Shown in pieces: positions 36,175 to 45,579 of a stretch of 64,000 bases of DNA. Each line of letters begins with the position of its first letter. The stretch's first letter is position 1. Made by a program: the position numbers and the translations under genes. The notes under the pieces are model-generated. The model was given only the letters and a program-made list of their open reading frames with translations, was not told the DNA's origin and did not search any database. This DNA comes from Paenibacillus prosopidis (GTDB taxonomy: Bacteria > Bacillota > Bacilli > Paenibacillales > Paenibacillaceae): positions 124,001 through 188,000 of the forward strand of contig NZ_QPJD01000012.1 in the NCBI RefSeq assembly GCF_003337375.1, written 5' to 3'.

Positions 36175-37362
36175 ATGTTCCATCGGATGCTTCGCTATCC
36201 CGCAGGATGGGAATGGCATGTACTGCAGCAAGTTAGGCAGCAAGCTGCAAGGCAAGAGCCTTTGCCTAGCAGAAAAAATATGCTTAAACAAACGGCTGTC
36301 ATGGGTGACGCGCAAAGAGCAACCAAAATAAACGCAAAAACAACAGAACAGGATGCAGCTGAGCAGCATGCCGATAAGCTAAAACGGCTTTTTCCCGAAT
36401 GCGCATCATGGATTGATGAATGTGAGGGCAGACGGACGAATCAAATTTCCGTCGGGAATGCTGCGGGATCTGTTCAAATGCTCTACGGTACACTAGTATT
36501 CCAGGTTTCGGATGACCAGTCTGATACGCAGCCGTTTCACTTCTGGCTTACGAACGAGCGTTTGATCACGATGCATGAAGATATGCGCCTTCCCCTGCGG
36601 CTGCAATCCGTGGAGCATATGCAAAAGCTTGATAGCTGCGATACAGCCCCAGAGGCGTTATTCATCATGCTCAGCATCATTCTCGAAACATTCCATTCGG
36701 GTCTAGATGGTTTCGAAACACGGCTGGGCGAACTGGAATCGACGATGCGCAAAGAAAACCGTACGGGTCTGATTGATGTCATTTTCGAGAGAAGATATGA
36801 GTTGCTGCATTGGAGCCATCTGTTCATTCCGGTAAGAGAACTGCATGGCGCTGCCAAGGAAGCGTTCATGACTGAGCTGATCGATACGGAAGGCTTTAAG
36901 CGGATAACGCACAAGCTAGAGAGGATCGATGCGCTTCTGAAGCATTACGCGCTCGAGATCGATACGCTTATATCAATGGATGACGCTATCTCCAGCTTTC
37001 GCGGCAACGATATTATGAAGACGCTAACGATATTCACTGTGTTGTTTCTTCCTGCTACGGTAGCAGGTGCAATATGGGGTTCTAATTTCGATCATTTGCC
37101 GTTGAAGGAACATAAATGGGGCTTTGTCGGTTTGATTTCAGTCATTGCCGTCATTACAATCATTATTTATATATGGCTGTGGAGGAAGGGCTGGACAGGC
37201 GATTTGCTGAACGGACGTAAGCCGCAGGAAATTGTTGCCGACACATCGACATCGGGACGCACGCGAAAATCCCGTTCGAAATCAAGCAAAAAACATTCTA
37301 AACATACTTCAGCAACGGCTTCGTCCGTCACCGAACCGCTTTCTAGAAGAAAGCGGACTTAA
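36175..37362 (+). CDS. CorA-like divalent cation transporter
   Basis: 395 residues: long cytosolic N-terminal part, helical stalk, and two C-terminal membrane helices (about 275-300 and 315-335). The family GMN signature at the end of TM1 reads GSN (AIWGSNFDHLP, about residue 301), a Met-to-Ser change. GMN variants are seen in zinc-efflux and other CorA relatives, so the ion is uncertain. The basic Ser/Lys-rich tail of about 40 residues is unusual. AGGAGG 7 bases before ATG 36175. Confidence 0.85.
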   Translation: MFHRMLRYPAGWEWHVLQQVRQQAARQEPLPSRKNMLKQTAVMGDAQRATKINAKTTEQDAAEQHADKLKRLFPECASWIDECEGRRTNQISVGNAAGSVQMLYGTLVFQVSDDQSDTQPFHFWLTNERLITMHEDMRLPLRLQSVEHMQKLDSCDTAPEALFIMLSIILETFHSGLDGFETRLGELESTMRKENRTGLIDVIFERRYELLHWSHLFIPVRELHGAAKEAFMTELIDTEGFKRITHKLERIDALLKHYALEIDTLISMDDAISSFRGNDIMKTLTIFTVLFLPATVAGAIWGSNFDHLPLKEHKWGFVGLISVIAVITIIIYIWLWRKGWTGDLLNGRKPQEIVADTSTSGRTRKSRSKSSKKHSKHTSATASSVTEPLSRRKRT

Positions 37363-37399
37363 CATTCGCAAATGATGCTGCGTCCCGGCTGCGTAAATA

Positions 37400-37442
37400 A
37401 AGTCCGTCAAAGAAGTGACAATTAACCTTCTTAGACGGACTT
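37400..37442. terminator. Bidirectional terminator hairpin
   Basis: Stem AAGTCCGTC with GACGGACTT extended by AAGAAG/CTTCTT, with a T-run on the plus side. Between the convergent CorA-like and oxidoreductase genes. Confidence 0.85.
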
Positions 37443-37452
37443 TTTCATTGGC

Positions 37453-38421
37453 TTACAGCTTTACCGGCAATCCAGTGCGTGCAGATTCATTAGCAGCAAT
37501 TGTCACTTTATGCGTTAGCCATGCGTCCGCGTAAGTCGAGCGAATCCGCGACGTATCCCCCGTCTTGACCGCATGGAGAAAAGCTTCATTTTCCAGCTCG
37601 TATGGATTGCTTTGGTTCGCATATTCCGTCTTACGCCCTGCTTCCACGTCCAGCAAACCGCTATGACCTAACTCAAGTACACCTTTATCCGTATAAATAT
37701 GCAGCCCTGCACGATCACCTGCCGGAATAGCGCAAGTATTGCTAATCGTCGCAACCGCACCCGAGGCAAGCTTAAGCGTAACCGTTCCTACATCAGGAAC
37801 GGAGACTCCCTCCTCAATGCTCCCCATGATTCGGCCTCCATAGGCTGCATATACCTCACTTACTTCACAAACCGTATAGCGGAGCAGGTCCACAATATGT
37901 GTTGTTTGCTCCACAAACTGACCGCCGGAGCCGTGTATTTTCCTCCACCAGCTTACGCCAGGCATGGAGCCCATCCAGTAGCCAAGGGCCATTCCGACCT
38001 TCCGCTCATGCAGCAGCTCTCTCGCACGATCCGTTCCGTCCATATAGCGAAAATGATACCCAACCGACGTAATAAGCTTCTTTTCCTCGATTCCCTTCAA
38101 AATAGCTGAAGGTATTTGTTCGTCTAATCCAATCGGCTTTTCCACCAAAAAAGGGATATTCCGCTCGATTAATGCGGTTTCAATTTCTCCATGCGCAAAT
38201 GGCGGTACGCATATGTACACCGCATCAAGCTTGCGGTCATCGAGCAAATTGTGAATGGAGTCGTAACCACGGGCCCCCTCGTATTGCTGCGCCGCGCGTT
38301 CCGCTTTCTGCTGGGTCGTTGCTCCGAATGCGGCTACCTTTACGCCTTCGATTTTGGAGAGCTTCTCCGCATGCATCATGCCAAACCAGCCTGTTCCGAC
38401 AATTCCTACCTGAAGCGTCAT
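37453..38421 (-). CDS. Gfo/Idh/MocA family oxidoreductase
   Basis: 322 residues. NAD(P)-binding GIVGTGWFGMMHAEKL at 6-21, conserved EKPIGLD, and the catalytic-domain segment GGQFVEQTTHIVDLLRY. Probably a sugar or inositol dehydrogenase; substrate unknown. ATG start with AAAGGGG 8 bases upstream. Monocistronic. Confidence 0.9.
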   Translation of the reverse strand: MTLQVGIVGTGWFGMMHAEKLSKIEGVKVAAFGATTQQKAERAAQQYEGARGYDSIHNLLDDRKLDAVYICVPPFAHGEIETALIERNIPFLVEKPIGLDEQIPSAILKGIEEKKLITSVGYHFRYMDGTDRARELLHERKVGMALGYWMGSMPGVSWWRKIHGSGGQFVEQTTHIVDLLRYTVCEVSEVYAAYGGRIMGSIEEGVSVPDVGTVTLKLASGAVATISNTCAIPAGDRAGLHIYTDKGVLELGHSGLLDVEAGRKTEYANQSNPYELENEAFLHAVKTGDTSRIRSTYADAWLTHKVTIAANESARTGLPVKL

Positions 38422-38572
38422 TGTTGGTTCCCCTTTCAGAAATGGCTTTACTTTCCTGATTATACTTGTCCTTTAAGAGTGAAGTCCATTAATAATCCGC
38501 TGGTACCCATTAGCCTGCGCTTTCATACAATAAAACATCGATATAATCGCGTCGCATGAGCGGAGGGATGAT

Positions 38573-39388
38573 ATGGGAACAAACATGCGGAATACGCTTG
38601 TAACGCAGGAGCTGGATCTTCGGTCTGCCCTGTTTTTGGCTGCGGTTTGCGGACAAACTTACATGCAATTCAATAATAAGGACGGTTTATTTCTTGTACC
38701 CAAAGCTTACAGTATTGCAGGCGAATTCACAGCCAAAGCTTATGACAGCAGCGAGCTCAGGTTCGGCTTTGTGTTGACATCGGACCGCGCCTCTATCCTT
38801 GCGTTTCGCGGCAGCGGTTCTGCAGTGGATTGGGTATCCGATTTCATTGCTCAGCAAACGGCCTATCGTCCCGTCAAAAATATCGGACTTACTCACAAAG
38901 GATTTACCGATATTTACATGTCCGCCCGTAATCAAATTTTCGACATCCTGAAGCAGCTTCCTACCGACAAACCGTTGTTTTTGACCGGCCATAGCCTCGG
39001 CGGAGCACTCGCTACGCTTGCCTCCATAGATATTGCCAGCAATTCCGGGTTTACGGCGCCTATTGTGTATACGTTCGGCGCACCAAGAGTCGGCGACCCG
39101 AAATTCGTCCGCAATTATAATTCGATCGTCGGCACGCATTGGCGTTTTCAAAATGAATTTGATATCGTTCCGCATTTGCCGACACTCGTTTACCAATCGC
39201 CCAAAACGAAGCAAACCTACTATTACATGCACGTAAAAGGCGAGGTTAAGCGCTCGTTCCGTATGGGCTCGATTGCCGGAAACCATGTTCTGTCGAGCTA
39301 TTTTGCCGACCTGTCACGTGAGGACCCGGCTTTTGCCGTCTCCATCTGCGCGGAACCACCCGGCTGGTGCCCCGATATTGAAACTTAA
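38573..39388 (+). CDS. Lipase class 3 family protein
   Basis: 271 residues. Fungal-type lipase_3 domain: nucleophile elbow TGHSLGGALATLAS at about 137-150, VYTFGAPRVGDPKF and NEFDIVPHLP. The catalytic Ser, Asp and a C-terminal His are present. No signal peptide, so it may act in the cytosol. GGAGG 6 bases before the ATG. A strong terminator follows. Confidence 0.9.
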   Translation: MGTNMRNTLVTQELDLRSALFLAAVCGQTYMQFNNKDGLFLVPKAYSIAGEFTAKAYDSSELRFGFVLTSDRASILAFRGSGSAVDWVSDFIAQQTAYRPVKNIGLTHKGFTDIYMSARNQIFDILKQLPTDKPLFLTGHSLGGALATLASIDIASNSGFTAPIVYTFGAPRVGDPKFVRNYNSIVGTHWRFQNEFDIVPHLPTLVYQSPKTKQTYYYMHVKGEVKRSFRMGSIAGNHVLSSYFADLSREDPAFAVSICAEPPGWCPDIET

Positions 39389-39433
39389 AAGCGGCTGCAG
39401 GATGGCCGACCACTTTTTTTGCGGCACAAAAAA

Positions 39434-39486
39434 GTGAGGACAATCTCTTCGCCGCGATGCTTCACGGCGAGTGAGATTGTCCTCAC
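39434..39486. terminator. Strong bidirectional terminator hairpin
   Basis: A 14-bp perfect outer stem (39434-39447 with 39473-39486) plus an inner TTCGCCG/CGGCGA stem, flanked by A6 and T6 runs. Between the convergent lipase and hemolysin III genes. Confidence 0.95.
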
Positions 39487-39507
39487 TATTTTTTGTTTAT
39501 TGATTCT

Positions 39508-40152
39508 TTACGACGGCAGCACATACAGCAAAATCGCAAAGAAATGTACAATGGAGCCTCCGAGTACGAACAAATGCCATACCGCATGGTGATACGGAAA
39601 GCTCCGCCACATATAAAATACAGTACCAACCGTATACAGCACGCCTCCGGTCACAAGCAGCTGCACCCCTCCCGGAGCCAGGTGAGTCGTCAATGGCTTC
39701 CAGGCAAACACAATAATCCAGCCCATCGCAATATAGATCAGCGTTGATGTAAACAGAAATCTTGATGCAAAAAACGATTTAAATACGACACCGGCTACCG
39801 CAGCTCCCCACACGATTCCGAAGAGTACCCAGCCGAGCGTTCCCTGTACAATATGGAACAAGATCGGAGTATACGTTCCTGCAATAAATACATAAATGAA
39901 CGAATGGTCAAGCGATTCAAACACCCGCTTTGCCTTCCCTTCAGGAAAGCTATGTACGAGCGTAGATGCGGCATACAGCAGCAGCATCGCAGAGCCGTAT
40001 ATCGTGAAGCTTACAACATGAAAAGCCGTTCCTTTCGTTGCCGCGAACACGATAAGCAATACAAGCGCCGCGACGCTCAGTCCAGCCCCGATGCCATGTG
40101 TGACGGCATTCGCGATTTCCTCCCGTTTAGAGTACGTATGGGTATTCGCCAT
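39508..40152 (-). CDS. Hemolysin III / PAQR family membrane protein
   Basis: 214 residues with seven membrane spans. Family motifs: EEIANAVTHGIGAGLS near the start, LVHSFPEGKAKRVFESLDHSFIYVFIAGTYTPI with the His/Asp metal site (core ESLDHSFIY), and the C-terminal HAVWHLFVLGGS. Despite the name, haemolysis is doubtful; PAQR proteins are implicated in lipid remodelling. The start is ATG 40152 after AGGAGGT; the longer frame (40203) begins before that site. Confidence 0.92.
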   Translation of the reverse strand: MANTHTYSKREEIANAVTHGIGAGLSVAALVLLIVFAATKGTAFHVVSFTIYGSAMLLLYAASTLVHSFPEGKAKRVFESLDHSFIYVFIAGTYTPILFHIVQGTLGWVLFGIVWGAAVAGVVFKSFFASRFLFTSTLIYIAMGWIIVFAWKPLTTHLAPGGVQLLVTGGVLYTVGTVFYMWRSFPYHHAVWHLFVLGGSIVHFFAILLYVLPS

Positions 40153-40231
40153 AGGCGGCTCACCTCCTGCTTCGTTAGCCTTTTCCATGCTTTGTGTAAG
40201 CACCAGCTAACCTGCTCCTTATTTTAAAGGA

Positions 40232-40927
40232 TCAGACCCATCCTTTCAACCACACGCGTACTCGATCAATCGTTTTGTCTAAATTACAGACTGCTTCCTG
40301 ATCTGTATACGGCTTCGTATGGCGAAAATAATCGGCGTGGCCGCCTACCGTCGGAATTCCCTCTACGTAGCCGGGCGCATACTTCAAGCTGTTCCAGCGG
40401 GGCATCGCATACCTGTCTCTGCTCCATCCTCCCCAAGTGCCAATGCGGCTGATCGGATCATTCAGCTTGCCCAGGCTGTTAACGGAATGAAAATAGCTGA
40501 CACGGTCCTGCAGCAATGGGTCAATAGGATTTCTCGGTGAACCGACCTGTACAATGCGAAAGTCATTAATTTCGCCATTTTCATGCAGCATTTTCGCGGC
40601 CTGATAAGCAGCCGCACCGCCGCCGCTGTGTCCGATCAGCAGCATACGATCGCAGGTTAACGTTTGTTTTATTTTTCGAAGCGCAATTTGTCCACCGATT
40701 CGTCCTGCCCTCATTCGGTTGGACAAGTCGCTCTTTACCTCGAGCACTTGTCTGACTACGCTGCGGCTGGCATCACCGTATGGGAAAACCACATGAATAG
40801 CAGATTCTATCCCGTCTGATTGGAACAATTTTTCCAGCTTTATTTTGCATTCGTTAAATATGCTGTTGGATGTTGCCACACCGGCAAGCAAGTATATGCT
40901 GATTGGTGATGGTTTGATCGCCGTCAT
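40232..40927 (-). CDS. Lipase-like alpha/beta hydrolase
   Basis: 231 residues. GHSGGGAAAY at about 98-107 is a serine hydrolase elbow with a lipase-like VQVGSPRNPID strand after it, and GGHADYFRH supplies a possible catalytic His. No signal peptide. Substrate unknown. GGAGG about 8 bases before ATG 40927. Confidence 0.75.
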   Translation of the reverse strand: MTAIKPSPISIYLLAGVATSNSIFNECKIKLEKLFQSDGIESAIHVVFPYGDASRSVVRQVLEVKSDLSNRMRAGRIGGQIALRKIKQTLTCDRMLLIGHSGGGAAAYQAAKMLHENGEINDFRIVQVGSPRNPIDPLLQDRVSYFHSVNSLGKLNDPISRIGTWGGWSRDRYAMPRWNSLKYAPGYVEGIPTVGGHADYFRHTKPYTDQEAVCNLDKTIDRVRVWLKGWV

Positions 40928-41105
40928 AACGAATCCCTCCGCAATAAATTAATGTATCTTCATTATGTGGGGGCACAGCGCGATTCATTCTAAATGTACC
41001 TGTCCATATTTTACGTAAAATTAATTTATTTGGTGACATATCCTCAGCATTTGCTTTTATTTTGATGGATATTCCATATCCGTTTACCGTAAATGTGCGC
41101 AAAAA

Positions 41106-41142
41106 ACAGAGCGCCGAGCTGTTGCCAGCTAAAGCGCCCTGT
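41106..41142 (-). terminator. Rho-independent terminator
   Basis: Stem ACAG-GCGC-AGCT with its complement and a U-run on the minus strand. Follows the small gene at 41181. The rest of the gap 40928-41180 shows nothing else. Confidence 0.8.
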
Positions 41143-41180
41143 CTTATTGCTATGCGGTGCGGAAAATTTCAATCCAGCGG

Positions 41181-41384
41181 TTATACACCCATTTTTTTAC
41201 GCTGATTGTTTACTTTCTTCGTGTTCTGGCTCTTCATCGCCTGCGTCCCCGTGGATAGGTGTTTCTGGCCTGGCACTACGCCAGCCTGCGCTTGCTTCTT
41301 CTGAGCGAGCAACTGCTTCGCTTTCTCTGCTTGCGTCAGCTTTTTCGGCTGTTCCGCAGATTCGTTTTGATCAATTGTAGACAT
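41181..41384 (-). CDS. Small Lys/Gln-rich hypothetical protein
   Basis: 67 residues, strongly basic, low complexity: KKLTQAEKAKQLLAQKKQAQ and NTKKVNNQRKKMGV. No family recognised. ATG 41384 with AGGT 6 bases upstream; a longer start 18 bases earlier is possible. It lies just after the methyltransferase gene (33 bases) and before a terminator, so it is likely a real transcribed gene. Confidence 0.6.
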   Translation of the reverse strand: MSTIDQNESAEQPKKLTQAEKAKQLLAQKKQAQAGVVPGQKHLSTGTQAMKSQNTKKVNNQRKKMGV

Positions 41385-41416
41385 AGGTTCACCTCGCTTC
41401 ATGCACTACATACTTC

Positions 41417-42334
41417 TTATTCTACTACAGTTATATATCTGGTAAAAGAGGCTTTACTCAAGGTTGTGAAATCGATGATCCGCCATGCAGCCAGCTCCAG
41501 CTGACGTCCGATCGGTTCAGTCGTAACAATGACCGCTCGTTTAGCCAATCTCCTCACACTCTCCAGCATAGCAAGCTGCTCGTCCTCTGGCAACACCGAG
41601 CATAAATTGTACGGCATATCTACAATTGCTGCATCATAATTGGTTTCCAGCTGCCGCATATCACCAAGCTTGACCCGATCCGGATAGCCAAAATGAGCCA
41701 GATTCACCCGAGCGCCGCGCACCGCGAGCGGATTGAGATCAACGCCTTCGATATCCATGCCCATAGACATGGCTTCTATGAGAACCGTCCCCATTCCGCA
41801 GCAAGGATCGATCATACGTATACCCTGATCCTCTTGTCCGGCTGCTATATTAACGATTGCCCGGGCCGCTCGTGTCGGGAGCGCCGTCGAGTAGTTTTGC
41901 GGCTTGTTCTGGTGCTTCAGCCAGATTGCGCCGTTCTCCTCGCAAAGCCCAAAGTGCCATATTCCGTTCAGCTTTGTCAGTCCGAACAGCCGCTCCGGCT
42001 TCCGCATATCTGCTTTGCCTTTAATCGCCGCACCCGCGGTCCGCTCCAGCAGCCGCCGCTCCTCATAGCTAAACGGCTCATCGCCGGAAGTAAACAATAC
42101 CTTAAACGTTTTTTCATCGAGCTCAATCGACGTGAGCTTTAAAGCCAACTCCTCTAAGCTGTTCGCCTCAAGCATGACCTTGATACGCCGTTTTATGAAA
42201 GGACTGCGATCCACCGAAAGCCCACATGAGCTAATAATAATTCCGCCGCCGACCTTCTGCCCAAACAGGGTTCGCAGCTCAAGCTCGCATAATGAAGCTT
42301 CATCTTCGTGGCTTGCATATGTATAAATAAACAT
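41417..42334 (-). CDS. TRM11-like RNA methyltransferase
   Basis: 305 residues. An N-terminal THUMP-like region and a C-terminal SAM domain: MIDPCCGMGTVLIEA (motif I), EGVDLNPLAVRGARVN and the target-base motif DMPYNL in place of (N/D)PPY. Archaeal/eukaryal TRM11-type enzymes methylate guanosine in tRNA; this branch is found in Firmicutes. Start ATG 42334 after GAGG. Confidence 0.85.
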   Translation of the reverse strand: MFIYTYASHEDEASLCELELRTLFGQKVGGGIIISSCGLSVDRSPFIKRRIKVMLEANSLEELALKLTSIELDEKTFKVLFTSGDEPFSYEERRLLERTAGAAIKGKADMRKPERLFGLTKLNGIWHFGLCEENGAIWLKHQNKPQNYSTALPTRAARAIVNIAAGQEDQGIRMIDPCCGMGTVLIEAMSMGMDIEGVDLNPLAVRGARVNLAHFGYPDRVKLGDMRQLETNYDAAIVDMPYNLCSVLPEDEQLAMLESVRRLAKRAVIVTTEPIGRQLELAAWRIIDFTTLSKASFTRYITVVE

Positions 42335-42360
42335 CAATGTCCTCGCAATCTAAGCCTGAG

Positions 42361-42687
42361 CTATTCGGTAGACGGGACTGGCGCCGACTCTTTCGATTCC
42401 GTGCGTACAGCTGCATGTATTCCGAACAGCTCCGTCTCAGCCGTCAGCTCAGACACCTGCTTCTCTAACATCTTCACCTTGCGCTGCAAACGGATTTGAC
42501 GGATCAGGCCAAGCAGCCCTACCGTAAGACCGCCAAGTAATGTCGAAGCCAGAATAACGAGAATAAGCGGAAGCGTTGCTTTCGTAAACAGGAAATTTAC
42601 TTCTACCGGCTCGACATTAATAACGGCGAATATCGCAATAATAAGCGCAAACACTAACGCGGATATAAGTACCCCTTGTCCCTTCAT
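42361..42687 (-). CDS. LapA-domain (DUF1049) membrane protein
   Basis: 108 residues. Two membrane helices (about 5-22 and 38-60), with VNVEPVEVNFLF between them, then a coiled coil (VKMLEKQVSELTAE). This is the LapA/YrvD-type layout. GGAGG 7 bases before ATG. Downstream of the sugar transporter but separated from it by a terminator. Confidence 0.88.
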   Translation of the reverse strand: MKGQGVLISALVFALIIAIFAVINVEPVEVNFLFTKATLPLILVILASTLLGGLTVGLLGLIRQIRLQRKVKMLEKQVSELTAETELFGIHAAVRTESKESAPVPSTE

Positions 42688-42750
42688 GTCGGATTCCTCC
42701 CTTTCCAGAAATCATAACACAAACCTCATCCGTTCGCCTAAAACAAAAAA

Positions 42751-42778
42751 GAGGGCGCCCGACTCGTCGGACGCCCTC
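42751..42778 (-). terminator. Terminator after the sugar transporter operon
   Basis: Stem GAGGGCG(C)CCGA with its complement, followed on the minus strand by a TTTTTTG-type run. Confidence 0.85.
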
Positions 42779-42786
42779 CGTTCTAC

Positions 42787-43950
42787 CTATGAAGCTTTAT
42801 TTTTGTTGTAAATATCGAAAGCAACCGCCATCAGCAGCACCATGCCCTTAATCCCCTGCTGCCAATCGATGCCAAGCCCGACAAGCGACATCCCGTTGTT
42901 CATGACGCCCATAACCAAACCGCCGATGATAGCCCCGATAACCGTACCGATACCGCCGGTTGCCGACGCGCCGCCGATGAATACGGCTGCAATTGCGTCA
43001 AGCTCGAAGTTGACGCCCGCTTTCGGCGTTGCCGCGTTCAGACGAGCCGCAAACAATAAACCAGATAGCGCAGCGAGCACGCCCATATTGACGAACACCC
43101 AGAACGTCATTCGTTTTGTTTTGACGCCGGAAAGCTTAGCTGCTTTCTCGTTGCCGCCGAGCGCATAGATATGGCGGCCCATAACCGTCTTATTCATAAC
43201 AAAAGTGTAAACGACAACTAGGATGAACAATACGATAAGGATATTCGGAATACCTTCGTAGGCTGCCAGAACATAGGTGAACAAGTTGATGATCGCTACG
43301 ATTCCAACCAGCTTCAGTGCAAACAGAGGTGCCGGAATGACACCAAACTGATAACGCTGCTGCGTCAACCGATTGCGCCATTCTGTAAATACCAGTACAA
43401 GCGAAAGCATAAGTCCAATAATAATCGTCAGTACATGAATGTCACCGCCGCCGAACCAATCCGGAATAAATCCGGAGCTGATGCTTTGGAACCCTTTTGG
43501 AAAAGGGGAAATCGACTGTCCGTCCAGCACGACCATCGTCAAGCCGCGGAACAATAGCATTCCCGCCAACGTCACGATAAACGATGGTATTCGTACATAG
43601 GCGACCCAGAACCCTTGCCAAGCACCGACGAGTCCGCCGAATAGCAGCGACAGTACGATAGCAACAGGATAGGGAATCTGCATATCTACGATCAATATGG
43701 CCGAGATCGCGCCAACGAAGGCGGCAACTGAACCGACGGATAGATCGATGTGCCCGGTAATGATAACGAGCAGCATGCCGATAGCGAGCACAAGAATGTA
43801 GCTGTTTTGCAAAATAAGATTCGTAATGTTAAGCGGCTTCAACAAAATGCCGTCGGTTAATATTTGGAACAGCACCATAATAAGAACGAGTGCGATAATC
43901 ATGCCGTATTGGCGGATATTGCCTTTGAAAAGCTTGCTTAGTGCTTCCAT
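42787..43950 (-). CDS. Multiple-monosaccharide ABC transporter permease
   Basis: 387 residues, ten or so membrane spans, BPD_transp_2 family (RbsC/XylH/GguB type). Seen: GHIDLSVGSVAAFVGA, the long insert typical of GguB-like permeases, and the EAA-like segment GGASATGGIGTVIGAIIGGL (cited to its core GGASATGGIGTVIGA). Third gene after chvE and the ATPase gene, 5 bases after the ATPase stop. Likely imports xylose, glucose, galactose or arabinose. Confidence 0.93.
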   Translation of the reverse strand: MEALSKLFKGNIRQYGMIIALVLIMVLFQILTDGILLKPLNITNLILQNSYILVLAIGMLLVIITGHIDLSVGSVAAFVGAISAILIVDMQIPYPVAIVLSLLFGGLVGAWQGFWVAYVRIPSFIVTLAGMLLFRGLTMVVLDGQSISPFPKGFQSISSGFIPDWFGGGDIHVLTIIIGLMLSLVLVFTEWRNRLTQQRYQFGVIPAPLFALKLVGIVAIINLFTYVLAAYEGIPNILIVLFILVVVYTFVMNKTVMGRHIYALGGNEKAAKLSGVKTKRMTFWVFVNMGVLAALSGLLFAARLNAATPKAGVNFELDAIAAVFIGGASATGGIGTVIGAIIGGLVMGVMNNGMSLVGLGIDWQQGIKGMVLLMAVAFDIYNKNKAS

Positions 43951-43955
43951 CTGTC

Positions 43956-45488
43956 CTACCCCCTGCTCTTCGTCATAAATTTCATCAGCGTCTCTTGAGA
44001 GGCGTCCTCACGGCTTACCTCGCCGGTCAGTCTTCCTTCGCTCATCACGTATATGCGATCGCACATGCCGAGCAGCTCCGGAAGCTCTGATGAAATGATC
44101 AGCACGCCTTTGCCTTCCATGGCAAGCTGATTAATGATCGTATAAATTTCGTATTTGGCGCCGACGTCGATGCCGCGTGTCGGTTCATCGAGTATAAGCA
44201 CCTCCGGTTCAGAGAAGATCCACTTGCTCAGCACGACCTTTTGCTGATTGCCGCCGCTTAGATTGCCCGTCTTCTGCAGGACGCTTGGCGTCTTTATGTT
44301 AAGCTTCGTGCGGAAGCTCTCCGCTTCAACGATTTCCTGATTATCATTCACGACTAAATTGCGCGAAATTTTTTTCAGGCTGGTCAGCGTTATGTTCCGT
44401 TTGATGTCATCGATTAGTATGAGGCCGTAATGCTTGCGGTCCTCGGTTACATAGGCGATGCCGTGGTCGATCGCTTGGTTAATGGTGTTCAGCTGTACCC
44501 GTTTCCCGTGAAGAATCGTTTCCCCGCTAATCCGTTTGCCGTACGACTTACCGAAGATGCTCATGGCAAGCTCCGTCCGCCCGGCGCCCATCAGTCCTGC
44601 TATCCCTACAATTTCGCCTTTGCTGATACGCAGGTTGACATCGTCGATGACTTTGCGTTCCTGCTGCGTAGGGTGATACACATTCCAATTTTTCACTTCG
44701 AATATGGTACCGCCGATTTTCGGCTCGCGCACCGGATAGCGCTGGGTCAAATCACGGCCAACCATCCCTTTAATAATCCGGTCTTCCGTGATGTTGTCCT
44801 TCAACATATCGAGCGTTTCAATCGTCTTGCCGTCACGCAAAATGGTAATGGAATCGGCAACCTTCGTAATTTCATTCAGCTTATGCGAAATCATAATCGA
44901 GGAGATGCCTTGCTTCTTGAATTCAAGCAGCAGGTTCAGCAAATTTTCGCTGTCCTCTTCATTCAGCGCAGCGGTAGGTTCATCAAGAATAAGCAGCTTC
45001 ACTTTCTTCGATAGCGCCTTCGCGATTTCAACAAGCTGCTGCTTGCCGACACCGAGCATCGAAATAAGCGTATTGGGCGATTCATTCAGACCGACCGTTT
45101 GCAGCAATTCCCTTGTCTTAATGATGGTGTCATTCCAATTAATGATGCCTCTTCTCGATTGCTCATTGCCTAGAAATATATTTTCCGATATCGAAAGCTG
45201 AGGGATCAGCGCCAATTCCTGATGAATGATTACGATGCCGAGCTGCTCGCTCTGCGTAATGTCTTTAAACTCGCATACTTGTCCTTTATACAAAATATCG
45301 CCAGTATAAGAGCCGTGCGGATATACACCGCTTAATACTTTCATCAGCGTAGACTTGCCGGCGCCGTTCTCTCCCATGAGCGCGTGAATCTCGCCTTCCT
45401 TAACCTGCAAATTCACATTTTCAAGCGCTTTGACGCCCGGAAACGTCTTCGTTATATTTTTCATCTCGAGGATGATGCCTGTCGTCAT
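43956..45488 (-). CDS. Multiple-monosaccharide ABC transporter ATPase (tandem)
   Basis: 510 residues with two ABC domains, as in RbsA/XylG/GguA. Seen: Walker [39 protein letters not shown] in domain 1; GLMGAGRTE in place of Walker A in domain 2, [14 protein letters not shown] and [14 protein letters not shown]. The degenerate second Walker A is normal for this family. Confidence 0.95.
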   Translation of the reverse strand: MTTGIILEMKNITKTFPGVKALENVNLQVKEGEIHALMGENGAGKSTLMKVLSGVYPHGSYTGDILYKGQVCEFKDITQSEQLGIVIIHQELALIPQLSISENIFLGNEQSRRGIINWNDTIIKTRELLQTVGLNESPNTLISMLGVGKQQLVEIAKALSKKVKLLILDEPTAALNEEDSENLLNLLLEFKKQGISSIMISHKLNEITKVADSITILRDGKTIETLDMLKDNITEDRIIKGMVGRDLTQRYPVREPKIGGTIFEVKNWNVYHPTQQERKVIDDVNLRISKGEIVGIAGLMGAGRTELAMSIFGKSYGKRISGETILHGKRVQLNTINQAIDHGIAYVTEDRKHYGLILIDDIKRNITLTSLKKISRNLVVNDNQEIVEAESFRTKLNIKTPSVLQKTGNLSGGNQQKVVLSKWIFSEPEVLILDEPTRGIDVGAKYEIYTIINQLAMEGKGVLIISSELPELLGMCDRIYVMSEGRLTGEVSREDASQETLMKFMTKSRG

Positions 45489-45518
45489 GTCATGATCACG
45501 CCCTTAGTGTTAATAAAA

Positions 45519-45557
45519 ACGATTTAGTGACAGTCTGGGCAACCATCACTAAATCGT
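45519..45557 (-). terminator. Intergenic hairpin between chvE and the ATPase gene
   Basis: Perfect 12-bp stem ACGATTTAGTGA/TCACTAAATCGT followed on the minus strand by UUUUUAUU. Placed after the binding-protein gene inside the operon, it probably causes partial termination, giving more binding protein than transporter. Confidence 0.8.
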
Positions 45558-45579
45558 AGGAGCACCTCTATATTACGAA

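Noticed and set aside
38687-39286. 199-codon minus-strand open frame
   Set aside because: Antisense to the lipase gene, which has all family motifs.
44430-45014. 194-codon plus-strand open frame
   Set aside because: Antisense shadow of the tandem ABC ATPase gene.
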